Assembly: GCF_914768025.1 (NCBI RefSeq)
Contig: NZ_CAJZCE010000017.1
Location: 1 to 44,434, forward strand
Direction of reading: 5' to 3'
From: Snodgrassella gandavensis
GTDB taxonomy: Bacteria > Pseudomonadota > Gammaproteobacteria > Burkholderiales > Neisseriaceae
DNA length: 44,434 bases
Shown piece after piece: positions 25,340 through 35,637 of the stretch. Position 1 is the first letter of the stretch, and the number at the start of each line of letters is the position of its first letter. Both the position numbers and the translations under genes were made by a program. Under the pieces are notes generated by a model. That model was not told the origin of the DNA. It searched no databases and was given only the letters and a program-made list of their open reading frames with translations.

Positions 25340-25933
25340 TCAGTTTAATAAACCGATGGTATAAAAATAGTCCCGATAAATGGCTGCTTTACGTTCCAGT
25401 GCGAGCGGATAGGCACGCGAAGAAGAGGGCAGTCTAGATAAAGTTAGATGTCGGCCAGCCAGTGTGGTATCACTGGAATGGCCGATAGTTGGTGCAGCTG
25501 TACCGGCTGGCAGAAGCTGTAGTAGTGTGCTGGTGGCCTTGTCACCGGTAGTCATTATGTGCTGACAATCCGGAATCTGTGCCAGTAAGGCCGGTAAATC
25601 TACTGGGGTAACCACTTCGAGAAACTTGTCTGCTGCATTGTTTTGCAGGCGCCTGATCTGATAGGCAGTATCATTAATAGCAATGCCGCGTTCAGACAAA
25701 AAAGCACGGATTAAGGGCTCATTAAATGCTTTATTGTTTTCGGTAAAGAAATAGTGTTTGTCCTGAAAAAACACCAGCCCAAAAATGCGCCACATATCAT
25801 TTTGTAGATTGGGATAGTAAAAGTTCATTTTCCAGCGTGCAGTTGGTGGCGGGAATGAACCCAGCATCAGCAGCCGCGCACTGGCTGGTAGAAACGGTGC
25901 CAGTGGATGTGTTTCAACTATTATTTCAGCCAT
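25340..25933 (-). CDS. Uracil-DNA glycosylase superfamily protein
   Basis: A 197-aa protein whose N-terminal LMLGSFPPPTARWKMNFYYP, followed by a QNDMWRIFG segment, matches the active-site region of the UDG superfamily group that removes mismatched or deaminated bases (Mug/family 6-like, G-S-[MF]-P pattern). A C-terminal LPSSSRAY occupies the place of the minor-groove loop. The ATG at 25933 is chosen because it gives the family N-terminus; longer frames upstream run into the 68-aa gene. Deaminated-base repair is likely; the exact base is not shown. The gene lies in an operon with an MFS transporter and an SDR protein. Confidence 0.78.
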   Translation of the reverse strand: MAEIIVETHPLAPFLPASARLLMLGSFPPPTARWKMNFYYPNLQNDMWRIFGLVFFQDKHYFFTENNKAFNEPLIRAFLSERGIAINDTAYQIRRLQNNAADKFLEVVTPVDLPALLAQIPDCQHIMTTGDKATSTLLQLLPAGTAAPTIGHSSDTTLAGRHLTLSRLPSSSRAYPLALERKAAIYRDYFYTIGLLN

Positions 25934-25959
25934 AAATACCCATAGCGTAATGGTGTTGT

Positions 25960-26166
25960 CTAACAGCGGCCAAACAGGCAGGCAACCATATGTGCCTGTT
26001 CTTCTGTATAACCCGGTTCGCCCAGTCGCGCCGCCATCACCCATTCATTGGAAAAGCCCTGCTGGCCACTGTATTCATGCCACAGGCGCTGCTGTTCGGC
26101 TTTATTGTCATTTTTAATGGCCACTTGCATGCGTTGCTTGATGTTCAGTGGTATAGAATCACTCAT
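25960..26166 (-). CDS. Conserved-looking 68-aa hypothetical protein
   Basis: A 68-aa soluble protein with a strong GGAGG ribosome binding site five bases before the second of two adjacent ATGs, which I choose as start. The sequence has an amphipathic N-terminus (KQRMQVAIKNDNKAEQQRLW) and EWVMAARLGEPGYTEEQAHM. No family recognised. It lies 17 nt after the MFS gene and 26 nt before the glycosylase gene, so it is in their operon. Confidence 0.72.
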   Translation of the reverse strand: MSDSIPLNIKQRMQVAIKNDNKAEQQRLWHEYSGQQGFSNEWVMAARLGEPGYTEEQAHMVACLFGRC

Positions 26167-26183
26167 CATAACCTCCGTAAGTT

Positions 26184-27344
26184 TCAGATAAGTTGCCCCT
26201 GATTTTCATAGCGGCGGTGAAACCATATCAGACAGGCACAACCGCATAATGTCAGTGGTACACCCAGTAATGCCGGATATTGATAGCCCCAGTGCTGGCT
26301 GATGGCCAGCCCACCGCTATATGAACCAATGGCATTCCCCAGATTAAATGCCATCTGTACACTGGCTGCACCAAGCAGTGCACCGCCCGGGGAATGGCGC
26401 AGCAATAATAATTGCTGCGGTGCCGATACCGCAAACAGGCAGAATGTACACATACACATCAGTGTTGCCGACAACCAGCCAGTTGAAGCAAACAGAAAAA
26501 TTAGTAGCAGCGCCACAGCCGCCAGCCCCTGCAAACTGGCGGCTACCTGTCCCGGCGTATAGCGGTCTGACAAACGGCCACCACACCAGTTGCCAGCTAC
26601 CATACCGGCACCAGCCAGTATCATTAACAAACTAACCTGATTGCCACTGAAACCGGATATCTGCGTCAATAACGGGCTGATATAACTGAACCAGCAGAAG
26701 ATTCCGCCATTACCTAAAGTAGTGGCCGCCAGAATCAGCCACGGTGCCGCCGATTTCAGAAAATGGAATTGTCCCAGAATACCGGTATCTGGTAGCCGTT
26801 CTATTGGTGGAATAAAACGCTGCAAAGTAAACACTAGCACAATTGCCACTACGGCGACCAAAGTAAATACCAGCCGCCAGCTTAAATGCAGACTCAGCCA
26901 TGTGCCGACCGGAACACCAAGCAGATTGGCTACTGTCATGCCGGCAATCATCATGGCTACCGCCTGCGCCGAACGTCCGGGAGGCGCCAGTTTGGTAGCG
27001 ACAATCGAGCCGATGCCAAAATAGGCGCCATGTGGCAAGCCGGAAATAAAACGTGCCACCAGCAAAGTTATATAGCCGGGTGCCATGGCCGCCAGTAGAT
27101 TACCAATCGCAATCAGTACCGCCAAGGACAGCAGAATGGTTTTGGGCGGTAAGCGGTAACTTAATACCAGCAGCCATGCTCCACAGCATACACCAAGCGC
27201 ATAAGCAGCAATAAAATGTCCGGCCTGTGCAATATCGATACCAAGTGAAATGGCCACATCTGGCAGAATACCCATCATACTGAATTCTGCCATGCCTAGC
27301 GCAAATGTGCCTAACGACAACGAAAGTAAGCTTTTTAATAACAT
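26184..27344 (-). CDS. MFS transporter, DHA1-type (AraJ/purine-efflux-like)
   Basis: A 386-aa protein with 12 predicted membrane helices. The N-terminal LGTFALGMAEFSMMGILPDVA is characteristic of the DHA1 group that includes AraJ, PbuE and sugar-efflux proteins, and the helix 2-3 loop is followed by GAYFGIGSIVATKLAPPGRSAQA. It heads a four-gene minus-strand operon with a 68-aa protein, a glycosylase and an SDR protein. Substrate unknown; export of a small metabolite or drug is the family norm. Confidence 0.88.
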   Translation of the reverse strand: MLLKSLLSLSLGTFALGMAEFSMMGILPDVAISLGIDIAQAGHFIAAYALGVCCGAWLLVLSYRLPPKTILLSLAVLIAIGNLLAAMAPGYITLLVARFISGLPHGAYFGIGSIVATKLAPPGRSAQAVAMMIAGMTVANLLGVPVGTWLSLHLSWRLVFTLVAVVAIVLVFTLQRFIPPIERLPDTGILGQFHFLKSAAPWLILAATTLGNGGIFCWFSYISPLLTQISGFSGNQVSLLMILAGAGMVAGNWCGGRLSDRYTPGQVAASLQGLAAVALLLIFLFASTGWLSATLMCMCTFCLFAVSAPQQLLLLRHSPGGALLGAASVQMAFNLGNAIGSYSGGLAISQHWGYQYPALLGVPLTLCGCACLIWFHRRYENQGQLI

Positions 27345-27854
27345 GATAATCTACAGCCATAGTTCGTTCAGCTATAAACAGCAAGTTTAGACGCAGCTTG
27401 CCTGCTTGTCACTTTTCGTGCACATAAATGCCACCACAGGCTGTATACACGCGATGGTCAATTGACTTTCCACCAGTGTGAGCAGCTATGCAAATAACAG
27501 TCAAGACAATGTACTTGGCAGCAGCCAGAGTGCAGATTTCTGCAATGGCAGTCAGATAATAGTTAACAAAAGTTGTATAGGTTGCCTGTGAGAGGGTTGG
27601 TTGATTGCGCCAGCCAGAATCATAGCCAGAATCAAAATTGCTCATATCATAACAGTATCGGCACTGCTGTTTCGTATACAGCAGTACTTATGGGAGCTAT
27701 TTGTCAGGGCAATTTGTTGTTTATGGCGTCTTTAAAATTTCTGGGATTAAATCAGGCTGAGGTAAGAAACAGCTAAAAATGTATTAATTTAAGGTGTAAT
27801 ATGGAACATATTAATATGTAAATAATTTAGAATTTACTGCTGGAGTAGACAGAA
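27345..27854. other. Intergenic region between the MFS operon and budA remnant
   Basis: About 510 bases. A 78-codon minus-strand frame (27409-27645) begins with a repeated DSG pattern caused by an 11-nt direct repeat (AGCCAGAATCA) but has no ribosome binding site or known family. A perfect 8-bp inverted repeat (27663-27670 with 27678-27685) is present. I call no gene here. Confidence 0.5.
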
Positions 27855-28555
27855 ATGAAGAAGATAATCGTGCAGTTTTCAACAATTAATGCTTTGATGG
27901 CAGGATTGTTTGATGGGGTATTCGGTGTTAGGGAAGCAAAAAAACATGGTGATTTTGGTTTGGGCTGCTCGCATGCACTTGCCGGTGAGGTAATTATTGA
28001 TAAGGATTTTCTGGAAGCAGACGGTGATAAAGCGGTAAAGGTCATGAGTGACGATGAGCTTTTGCCATTTGTACAGATAACAACGTTTCAGCCGGATAAG
28101 GTAGTGGATATCATCGATGTAAGTAAAAATAATCTGTATACACATCTAGCGCACTATTTGCCACTGGATAATGTATTTGTGGCCGTAAAAATCAGTGGCC
28201 GCTTAATAAGCTGAAAATCCGCCGTCCGTTTGCGCAGCAGAAACCTTATCCGTCTGTAGTCAAGGTATTTGAACAGCAGGTAGTAGATACTGTAGAGGAT
28301 GTAAGCGGTACATTAATTGGTTTCTGGACACCGGAATTTTTCAAGGAGCTATCAGTAGCCGGTTTTCATCTGCATTTTATTGATATCACGCGCAAATTGG
28401 GCGGGCATGTAATTGATTTTATGGCCAGTAAGGCTGAGCTGGCGTTTGAGCGCAAGCAAGCGGTAGAAATTGTGCTGCCTGAGGACGAGGAATATTTGCG
28501 CAAAAACCTGAAAATGAATGATCTAAATAATGTTATTAAACAGGTAGAAAATTAA
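27855..28555 (+). pseudogene. budA: Alpha-acetolactate decarboxylase, disrupted by a one-base deletion
   Basis: Two frames together give a full-length acetolactate decarboxylase. Frame 1 encodes 116 residues from QFSTINALMAGLFDG and KKHGDFGLG to VAVKISGR, then ends at a stop (28212-28214). From 28203 the next frame continues KLKIRRPF, VSGTLIGFWTPEF and the zinc-ligand region HLHF followed by GGH, ending at TAA 28553-28555. The break sits at CGCTTAATAAG, where one missing T (TTT to TT) at 28203-28204 restores a 233-residue protein. The enzyme converts acetolactate to acetoin. No budB/alsS lies nearby. Everything outside the one lesion looks intact, so this is a recent mutation, a phase-type change or a sequencing error. 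Confidence 0.88.
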
Positions 28556-28669
28556 TCTAGGCGTGTTACACTATTTTCCGGTTATCTGGAATAGATTTAA
28601 GGGGTGTACGGTAAAATTTACAGGTACTACTGGATAACTTGCCTGCTATTTGTGCTGAAAGTGTAAACC

Positions 28670-29110
28670 ATGAAAAAAATAATCTGTGGGCTATTCTGCC
28701 TGTGTTTGCTGGCCGGCTGTAACCGGCAATCAGCGGATTCAGCCACCGCTTCATCTGAAACTGCCAGCCAGCCTGCGCATATGCCGCTGGCGATTGACCC
28801 GGCGTTGACAACATCTGTTGATCAGCAGTTGCTGGCGTTACAGAAGAAGCTGCCACAGAAGCATAACCAGATTATGTTTAACGCAGCAGTACGGCATAAC
28901 CAGACAATTTATTATTCGTATACGATGCTTGATAGCAAGCGTACTCAGAATAATTTTAATGTGGCCGCGGCGAAAAAAGATTTACAGCAGAATTGCCGCC
29001 AACCGCTGACTCGGCGTATGTTGCTGGGTGGATTTAATTTTGTGTATGTTTATACGTTTCAGGATCATTCACAGGTGAGTGTGCCGCTGTCTGGCAAAGA
29101 TTGTCGCTAG
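28670..29110 (+). CDS. Hypothetical lipoprotein
   Basis: A 146-aa protein with a classic lipoprotein signal ending in L-A-G-C (C17), followed by a Ser/Ala/Thr-rich linker and a small soluble domain. The domain has two further cysteines (in QQNCRQ and KDCR) that could form a disulfide. I do not recognise the family. It stands alone between the broken budA and tex, and is probably exported and membrane-anchored. Confidence 0.75.
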   Translation: MKKIICGLFCLCLLAGCNRQSADSATASSETASQPAHMPLAIDPALTTSVDQQLLALQKKLPQKHNQIMFNAAVRHNQTIYYSYTMLDSKRTQNNFNVAAAKKDLQQNCRQPLTRRMLLGGFNFVYVYTFQDHSQVSVPLSGKDCR

Positions 29111-29150
29111 AGGTGTCGCTCGGCTTGATGATTGCTTTCTGACTGACATA

Positions 29151-29181
29151 AACAAGGGGGCAGTTAATGCCCCCCTGTTAT
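29151..29181. terminator. Hairpin between the lipoprotein gene and tex
   Basis: AACAAGGGGGCA (29151-29162) pairs with 29168-29179 with one A-C mismatch. It lies between convergent genes and may stop transcription from both; T-runs are short on both sides. Confidence 0.7.
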
Positions 29182-29200
29182 TAAGTGATTGCCTTTACAG

Positions 29201-31480
29201 TTACTGTTTCAAACGGGCAAAGGCCGCAGCCATGGCATTATCTGCACTGCTGGGCTTGTGTGGCGTTTTGCCATTCTGTTTGCGCGGGCGTTCGTTGCGT
29301 TGAGATGCTGCCTGAGCATCGTCATTCAGACGCATGGACAGAGCAATACGTTTGCGCGGTATATCAACTTCGATTACTTTAACCTTAACAACATCACCGG
29401 CTTTAACAATATCGCGCGGGTCGGCAATGTAACGGTCGGCCAGTGCGGAAACATGTACCAGTCCGTCCTGATGGACACCAATATCAACAAAGGCGCCAAA
29501 TGCAGCCACATTACTGACCACGCCTTCAAGTATCATGCCGGGCTGAAGGTCGGTAATGTCTTCCACACCGTCGGCAAAGGTGGCGGTTTGAAATTCACCA
29601 CGTGGGTCGCGGCCGGGTTTTTCCAGTTCGGCCAGAATATCGTTAATGGTAGGCAGCCCCACATTGGCATCAATGTAATCGGCGGGTTTCAGTGCCTTGA
29701 GCACGCTGTGGTTGCCAATAAGCTGGTCGGCACGCAGTTGCGCTGTCTGGAGCATTCTGGCAACGATGGGATAACTTTCGGGATGGACGGCACTGGCATC
29801 CAGTGGCTCATCTCCACCCTGAATGCGCAGAAAGCCGGCTGCCTGCTCAAAAGTTTTGCTACCCAGACGCGGGACCTTAAGCAGATTCTGACGATTGACG
29901 AAAGCGCCGTTCTGGTCGCGGTAGCTGACAATATTCTGTGCCAGTGTGTTGTTTAGGCCGGAAATGCGAGCCAGCAGTGCAACTGAGGCAGTGTTCACAT
30001 CTACGCCCACTGCATTCACGCAGTCTTCGACTACCGCGTCCAGACTTTTGGCTAGCTGGCTCTGGTTGACATCATGCTGATACTGGCCAACGCCAATGGA
30101 TTTGGGATCGATTTTAACCAGTTCTGCCAGTGGGTCTTGCAGACGGCGGGCGATGGAAACCGCTCCGCGCAGGCTAACATCCAGATTGGGAAATTCTTTA
30201 GCGGCCAGTGCCGAAGCAGAATAAATGGATGCACCAGCTTCGGATACAACGATTTTTTGTAGCTGGTAATCAGGTAGGGCGCGAATCAGTTCGCCGGCCA
30301 GTTTGTCAGTTTCGCGGCTGGCAGTGCCGTTGCCGATGGCAATCAATTGGACTTTATGCTGTTTAACCAGATGCATCAGTATAGTTAGTGCGCCTTTCCA
30401 GTCGTTACGCGGTTGATGCGGGTAGATGGTGGCGGTTTCCAGCAGCTTGCCGGTATCATCGACCACGGCTACTTTCACACCAGTACGGATGCCGGGGTCA
30501 AGCCCGATGGTGGTAAGGCGACCGGCCGGTGCGGCCAGCAGTAAATCTTTCAGGTTTTGAGCAAAAACGCTAATGGCAGCCTGATCTGCATTTTCTTTTA
30601 GTCGGTTCAGTGCTTCCAGTTCCAGTGACAGGAAGATTTTGGCACGCCAGCTCAAGCGTACGGTGTCGCGTAACCAGCGGTCGGCGGCACGTCCCATATC
30701 AGCAATGCCAAACTGTTGCGCAATCAGTTGTTCGTAAATACTCTGTTCGCTCAGTGGGGTGTCATCTGGCTGGTATTTCAGACTGAGTGCCAGTATACCT
30801 TCATTGCGGCCGCGCAATATGGCCAGTGCACGGTGACTGGGCATACTGTGAATCGGTTCGCGGTGATTAAAGTAGTCTTTGAATTTCTCGCCGGCACTTT
30901 CCTGACCTTCGAGTATCGTGGCATGGATTTCTCCTTCACGCCACAATTTATCACGTAAGCGCCCAATAAGATTGGCATCTTCGGCAAATTGTTCCATTAG
31001 AATTGCACGCGCGCCATCCAATGCCGCCTTGCTATCGGCTACGTTGTCGTTCAGATAGCTTTGTGCGGCGCTTTCCGGATTCAGGTCTGGCTGCGTGAGT
31101 AGGGCTTCTGCTAGTGGTGCCAGCCCATGCTCACGGGCAATCTGGGCTTTAGTACGGCGTTTGGGTTTGTAGGGAAGGTAAATATCTTCCAGTGCGGTTT
31201 TGTTATCAACTGCTGCTATGGTCTGTCGCAATTCATCAGTGAGTTTGCCCTGTTCTTCGATACTGGATAAGACTGTCTGTTTGCGTTCCTGTAATTCTCG
31301 CAGATATTGTAGTCTTTCGGCGAGGGTACGTAGTTGAGTATCATCCAGGCCTCCTGTGGCTTCCTTGCGGTAACGTGCCACAAACGGTACAGTGGCGCCA
31401 TCATCCAGCAGGTCAATCGCTGCTTGAATCCGTGCAGAAGCAACATTCAGTTCTGAAGCAATTTTCTCAGTGATGTTCAT
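29201..31480 (-). CDS. tex: Tex family RNA-binding transcriptional accessory protein
   Basis: A 759-aa protein with the full Tex/YhgF layout: N-terminal helix-turn-helix region ([17 protein letters not shown]), a YqgF-like RNase-H fold core ([18 protein letters not shown]), tandem helix-hairpin-helix segments ([13 protein letters not shown]) and a C-terminal S1 RNA-binding domain ([31 protein letters not shown]). Tex binds nucleic acids and influences transcription; it affects virulence or stress tolerance in several bacteria. The tail after S1 is short, basic and low-complexity. It is monocistronic; the long + strand frame inside it is an antisense shadow. Confidence 0.95.
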   Translation of the reverse strand: MNITEKIASELNVASARIQAAIDLLDDGATVPFVARYRKEATGGLDDTQLRTLAERLQYLRELQERKQTVLSSIEEQGKLTDELRQTIAAVDNKTALEDIYLPYKPKRRTKAQIAREHGLAPLAEALLTQPDLNPESAAQSYLNDNVADSKAALDGARAILMEQFAEDANLIGRLRDKLWREGEIHATILEGQESAGEKFKDYFNHREPIHSMPSHRALAILRGRNEGILALSLKYQPDDTPLSEQSIYEQLIAQQFGIADMGRAADRWLRDTVRLSWRAKIFLSLELEALNRLKENADQAAISVFAQNLKDLLLAAPAGRLTTIGLDPGIRTGVKVAVVDDTGKLLETATIYPHQPRNDWKGALTILMHLVKQHKVQLIAIGNGTASRETDKLAGELIRALPDYQLQKIVVSEAGASIYSASALAAKEFPNLDVSLRGAVSIARRLQDPLAELVKIDPKSIGVGQYQHDVNQSQLAKSLDAVVEDCVNAVGVDVNTASVALLARISGLNNTLAQNIVSYRDQNGAFVNRQNLLKVPRLGSKTFEQAAGFLRIQGGDEPLDASAVHPESYPIVARMLQTAQLRADQLIGNHSVLKALKPADYIDANVGLPTINDILAELEKPGRDPRGEFQTATFADGVEDITDLQPGMILEGVVSNVAAFGAFVDIGVHQDGLVHVSALADRYIADPRDIVKAGDVVKVKVIEVDIPRKRIALSMRLNDDAQAASQRNERPRKQNGKTPHKPSSADNAMAAAFARLKQ

Positions 31481-31590
31481 AACAATTTAATATGCAATAA
31501 AAAAGGCAAGCATAGCTGGCTATAGTGGCTTTGTCACCTGTTCCTGTTCGTGAATATCGCCATAAGGTATAGTGAGTTGCCTGTATCAGT

Positions 31591-31621
31591 AAAAAAGGCT
31601 ATTTGTCTGAGACAAATAGCC
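31591..31621 (-). terminator. Terminator of lldD
   Basis: GGCTATTTGTC (31597-31607) pairs perfectly with 31611-31621; read on the minus strand the stem is followed by six T. Confidence 0.92.
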
Positions 31622-31647
31622 GTGAATATTGCTTAGATTAGATGGGT

Positions 31648-32817
31648 TTATCTGGCGACCGGATAAGTGCCGGGTATCAGGATATCCGTATTGACGGTTT
31701 TGATATCAGTATGACCGGTAAAGGCCATGGTGGTATCCATCTCATCGTAGATGATTTCCAGTGCGCGTGTTACTCCGTCTTCACCATATGCACCCAGACC
31801 ATACAGGAAGGCGCGGCCAATCAATGTACCTTTGGCACCCATGGCAATGGCTTTAAGAACGTCCTGTCCACTGCGGATTCCACTGTCCAGCCAGACTTCA
31901 ATGTCATTACCTACCGCAGAGATAATATTGGGTAAAGCATGGACAGTAGACGGCGCACCATCAAGCTGGCGGCCGCCGTGGTTAGATACCACAATCGCAT
32001 CTGCACCGGATTTCACCGCCATTTCGGCATCTTCGGCATCCAGAATGCCTTTGATAATCAGTTTGCCACCCCATAAATCCTTGATTTCTTCAATGTCTTT
32101 CCAGCTCAGGCGTGGGTCAAACTGTTCGGATGTCCATGAGGACAGTGAGGTCATGTCAGCTACGCCTTTGGTATGGCCAACGATGTTGCGGAAAGTACGG
32201 CGTTGGGTATTGAGCATGGCCAGACACCATTCTGGTTTGGTAGCCAGATTCAACCAGTTGCGCAGGGTTGGTTTTGGTGGGGTAGATAAGCCGTTTTTGA
32301 TATCTTTGTGGCGTTGTCCCAATACCTGTAAATCGGCAGTAACCACCAATGCTGAACATTGAGCAGCCTGAGCACGACGAATCAGGTCGCGCATGAATTC
32401 ACGGTCACGCATCACATATAGTTGAAACCAGAAAGGGGCGCTGGTATTTTCAGCAACATCTTCGATGGAGCAGACAGACATGGTAGACAGAGTGAATGGT
32501 ACGCCGAATTTTTCTGCCGCCCGCGCCGCCAGAATTTCACCATCAGCGTGTTGCATACCGGTTAGTCCTGTCGGTGCCAGTGCCACAGGCATTTTTACTT
32601 GTTGCCCTACCATCGTGGTTTCTAGTGTACGGCCGGTCATGTCGGTCAGTACGCGCTGACGAAGCTTAATTCCTTGAAAATCATCACTATTGGCATGATA
32701 GGTAGATTCTGTCCACGAACCGGTATCGGCATAATCGTAAAACATTTTCGGTACTTTGCGCTTAGCAACTTTGCGCAAATCTTCGATACAGGTCATCTTG
32801 CTTAATTTGTTTTGCAT
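31648..32817 (-). CDS. lldD: L-lactate dehydrogenase (quinone, FMN-dependent)
   Basis: A 389-aa FMN-dependent alpha-hydroxyacid dehydrogenase. It starts LSKMTCIEDLRKVAKRKVPKMFYDY, close to neisserial lactate dehydrogenases, and carries the family's active-site signature SNHGGRQLD (catalytic His) and GIRSGQDVLKAIAMGAKGTLIGR for FMN phosphate binding. It oxidises L-lactate to pyruvate and feeds electrons to the respiratory chain at the inner membrane. The ATG at 32817 is preferred over the TTG six codons upstream because AGG lies 8 nt before it. It ends at a strong terminator. Confidence 0.94.
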   Translation of the reverse strand: MQNKLSKMTCIEDLRKVAKRKVPKMFYDYADTGSWTESTYHANSDDFQGIKLRQRVLTDMTGRTLETTMVGQQVKMPVALAPTGLTGMQHADGEILAARAAEKFGVPFTLSTMSVCSIEDVAENTSAPFWFQLYVMRDREFMRDLIRRAQAAQCSALVVTADLQVLGQRHKDIKNGLSTPPKPTLRNWLNLATKPEWCLAMLNTQRRTFRNIVGHTKGVADMTSLSSWTSEQFDPRLSWKDIEEIKDLWGGKLIIKGILDAEDAEMAVKSGADAIVVSNHGGRQLDGAPSTVHALPNIISAVGNDIEVWLDSGIRSGQDVLKAIAMGAKGTLIGRAFLYGLGAYGEDGVTRALEIIYDEMDTTMAFTGHTDIKTVNTDILIPGTYPVAR

Positions 32818-32953
32818 GTGGTTACCTATTTTCAAATTTTCTTGATGGGAATAGTTTTAACTGGACAAGATAAAGTTATACATCAATTCTATCTGGTTGT
32901 AATCACTGTCATTGATTTTTGTCGGCATTTAAACTGGTGAGGGCTGCCAATAA

Positions 32954-33121
32954 TCAGACAACACGAGATAGTTTATAAATCATCACCATAATCAGAAGCA
33001 GCAGGCAGCTAATGCCAATCAGCATTGTCCAAGGTCCCCAGCGCTGCGTACGTCCACAAAATCCAGCCGTTAATATGGCACAGCAGATGCCGAGTAGGAT
33101 TAGCAAAATATAAAAGTCCAT
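32954..33121 (-). CDS. 55-aa membrane protein upstream of lldD
   Basis: A complete ATG-to-TGA frame of 55 codons preceded by GGAGCAGAAG, a good ribosome binding site. It predicts two membrane helices (about residues 3-20 and 32-50) joined by a short CGRTQRWGPW loop with a positive charge cluster. I recognise no family. The same strand and 136-nt spacing suggest it could share a transcript with lldD, though not necessarily a function. Confidence 0.65.
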   Translation of the reverse strand: MDFYILLILLGICCAILTAGFCGRTQRWGPWTMLIGISCLLLLIMVMIYKLSRVV

Positions 33122-33398
33122 CTTCTGCTCCAGTAGAATTACTTTGTTGTAAATAATTGATACGATTATTGTAACGGTCAGCCTCCTAACATGTTAGTTT
33201 TTTACAGATACAATTATTGTATATAGTATCAGTCCATATATGATATGTATTCATCTGTGTAAAATACTTGGCAGGCAGCAATACCAAAACTGTGGTTTGA
33301 ACACCAAAAATATCAGGGTGAATGTAATCGTTCTTATCTGCCTGAACAATTGGTCACACAAAATAGGCTTTATCTGTTACAAATTATCCATAAAATAA
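33122..33398. other. Intergenic region
   Basis: About 280 bases between the 55-aa gene and the dnaK terminator. It probably holds the promoter of the minus-strand 55-aa gene and lldD. No further element could be supported. Confidence 0.45.
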
Positions 33399-33420
33399 AA
33401 CCCCACTCGTAAGTGGGGTT
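33391..33420 (-). terminator. Terminator of dnaK
   Basis: AACCCCACT (33399-33407) pairs with AGTGGGGTT (33412-33420). On the minus strand it is followed by TTATTTTA. Confidence 0.88.
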
Positions 33421-33440
33421 GTACATATAAGGAGAAAAAA

Positions 33441-35375
33441 TTAGTCTTTTTTCTCTTTGTCTTTTACTTCTTCAAATTCAGCATCGACGATATCGTCGTT
33501 GCCTTTGTTTTGTGGCTGTTCTGCTTGAGCGCCAGCCTGCTGACCTTCGGCCTGTGCCTGAGCATACATCATTTCGCCCAGTTTCTGGCTGGCTGTACCC
33601 AAAGCCTCAGCTTTAGCATCAATTGCAGCTTTGTCTTCGCCTTTAACAGCTTCTTCAGCTTCCTTGATGGCTGCTTCAATTTTTTCTTTCTCAGCAGCAT
33701 CCAGTTTGTCGCCGTATTCACTTAGAGATTTCTGTACAGAGTGAATCAAGGCTTCAGCCTGATTGCGGCTGCTTACCAGTTCAGCCAACTTGCGGTCTTC
33801 TTCAGCATTGGCCTCTGCATCTTTTACCATGCGTTCGATTTCTTCTTCACTCAAGCCAGAAGAAGCCTGAATAGTAATATTGGCTACTTTGCCAGTGCCT
33901 TTATCTTTAGCAGATACATGCAGGATACCATTGGCGTCAATGTCAAAAGTTACGTCTACCTGTGGAACACCACGCGGAGCTGGCGGAATATCACTCAGGT
34001 TAAACTGTCCCAGACTCTTATTGGCAGAAGCACGTTCACGTTCACCCTGTAATACATGGATAGTTACAGCACTCTGGTTGTCTTCAGCGGTAGAAAATGT
34101 CTGCGTTGCCTTGGTAGGAATGGTGGTATTTTTATTGATGAGTTTAGTCATCACACCGCCCATGGTTTCAATACCCAGAGACAATGGCGTTACGTCCAGC
34201 AACAATACGTCGTTACGGTCACCAGCCAGTACCGCACCCTGAATCGCAGCACCTACAGCAACGGCTTCATCCGGATTAACGTCACGACGTGGTTCCTTGC
34301 CAAAGAAGTCTTTAACCGCTTCCTGTACTTTTGGCATACGGCTCTGACCGCCTACCAGAATCACATCGTTAATTTCGTTTACGCTCAGGCCGGCATCTTT
34401 AATTGCGGTGCGGCATGGTTCGATAGAACGAGTAATCAGGTCTTCTACCAGACTTTCGAATTTGGCACGGGTAATTTTCATGGCCAAATGTTTCGGGCCA
34501 GAAGCATCCATGGTGATGTAAGGCAGGTTGATTTCAGTCTGCTGGCCGCTGGACAGTTCGATTTTGGCTTTTTCCGCAGCTTCTTTCAGACGCTGTAAGG
34601 CCATTACATCATTTTTCAGGTCGATGCCCTGATCTTTTTTGAATTCATCAATGATGTAGTTAATCAGACGCTGGTCAAAATCTTCACCACCGAGGAACGT
34701 ATCACCATTGGTGGCCAATACTTCAAACTGTTTGTCGCCATCAATTTCAGCGATTTCAATAATGGAAATATCAAACGTACCACCACCAAGGTCATAAACG
34801 GCAATCTTGCGGTCGCCTTTTTCACCTTTATCCATACCAAAAGCCAGAGCCGCAGCGGTTGGTTCATTAATAATACGTTTTACGTCCAGACCAGCAATAC
34901 GGCCGGCATCTTTAGTCGCCTGACGCTGGCTATCATTAAAATAGGCCGGTACGGTAATCACAGCTTCAGTTACTGTTTCACCCAGATAATCTTCAGCTGC
35001 TTTTTTCATTTTGCGCAATACTTCAGCAGAAACCTGCGGAGGTGACAGTTTTTCACCATGCGCTTCTACCCATGCGTCGTTGTTGTTGGCCTTAACAATC
35101 TGGAAAGGCATGGATTTGATATCGCGCTGTACTTCAGCATCATCAAATTTACGGCCAATCAGACGTTTTACCGCGTAAACAGTGTTCTTCGGGTTAGTTA
35201 CAGCCTGACGTTTGGCTGGGGCACCCACCAGAATTTCGTTATCGTCCAGATAAGCTACAATGGAAGGTGTAGTACGTGCACCTTCAGCATTTTCTATTAC
35301 CTTAGTCTGGCCACCTTCGGAAATGGCAACACAAGAGTTGGTAGTACCCAGGTCAATACCGATTACTTTTGCCAT
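33441..35375 (-). CDS. dnaK: Chaperone DnaK (Hsp70)
   Basis: A 644-aa Hsp70 of full length. The N-terminal [14 protein letters not shown] and the central [13 protein letters not shown] phosphate loops, the substrate-binding domain's [16 protein letters not shown], and a C-terminal Gln/Ala-rich lid ending in [10 protein letters not shown] are all present. It folds and disaggregates proteins with DnaJ and GrpE, neither of which is adjacent. The ribosome binding site GGAG is ~11 nt before the ATG. Control by heat shock is supported by a sigma-32-type promoter about 105 nt upstream. Confidence 0.98.
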   Translation of the reverse strand: MAKVIGIDLGTTNSCVAISEGGQTKVIENAEGARTTPSIVAYLDDNEILVGAPAKRQAVTNPKNTVYAVKRLIGRKFDDAEVQRDIKSMPFQIVKANNNDAWVEAHGEKLSPPQVSAEVLRKMKKAAEDYLGETVTEAVITVPAYFNDSQRQATKDAGRIAGLDVKRIINEPTAAALAFGMDKGEKGDRKIAVYDLGGGTFDISIIEIAEIDGDKQFEVLATNGDTFLGGEDFDQRLINYIIDEFKKDQGIDLKNDVMALQRLKEAAEKAKIELSSGQQTEINLPYITMDASGPKHLAMKITRAKFESLVEDLITRSIEPCRTAIKDAGLSVNEINDVILVGGQSRMPKVQEAVKDFFGKEPRRDVNPDEAVAVGAAIQGAVLAGDRNDVLLLDVTPLSLGIETMGGVMTKLINKNTTIPTKATQTFSTAEDNQSAVTIHVLQGERERASANKSLGQFNLSDIPPAPRGVPQVDVTFDIDANGILHVSAKDKGTGKVANITIQASSGLSEEEIERMVKDAEANAEEDRKLAELVSSRNQAEALIHSVQKSLSEYGDKLDAAEKEKIEAAIKEAEEAVKGEDKAAIDAKAEALGTASQKLGEMMYAQAQAEGQQAGAQAEQPQNKGNDDIVDAEFEEVKDKEKKD

Positions 35376-35479
35376 AATTTAAAAATCTCCTAATGATTTA
35401 ATTTCGTAATTTGCGCCGTTATCGTACGGCTGCAAATACAGTAGTTCAAAACCACCGCTATACTATTGCTAATGCATCG

Positions 35480-35508
35480 TAAATGGGTATGCCCGGGATG
35501 ATTTCAAG
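35480..35508 (-). promoter_or_regulatory. Sigma-32-type heat-shock promoter of dnaK
   Basis: On the minus strand CTTGAAA (35502-35508) is followed after 13 nt by ACCCATTTA (35480-35488), close to the RpoH consensus CTTGAAA and CCCCATnTA with a 13-nt gap. It is about 105 nt upstream of the dnaK start. Confidence 0.85.
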
Positions 35509-35637
35509 CATAGTTTTGCAAATTTTATCTAAATAATAGCTTGGTAAAAGTCTGCTTTAATATCAATAGCGTTTGCTTACATGGTTATATGTTATATTCA
35601 TTCAGGCTTGAACAGTAAAATCGTTCTATTTTTGCCA

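Noticed and set aside
27409-27645. 78-codon minus-strand frame beginning with repeated DSG residues
   Set aside because: The repeat comes from an 11-nt direct repeat; no ribosome binding site and no recognisable family. A decayed membrane-protein start cannot be excluded.
29189-29956. 255-codon + strand frame
   Set aside because: Antisense shadow of tex, which has a clear full-length domain layout on the minus strand.
31751-32362. 203-codon + strand frame
   Set aside because: Antisense shadow of lldD.
34056-34598. 180-codon + strand frame
   Set aside because: Antisense shadow of dnaK.
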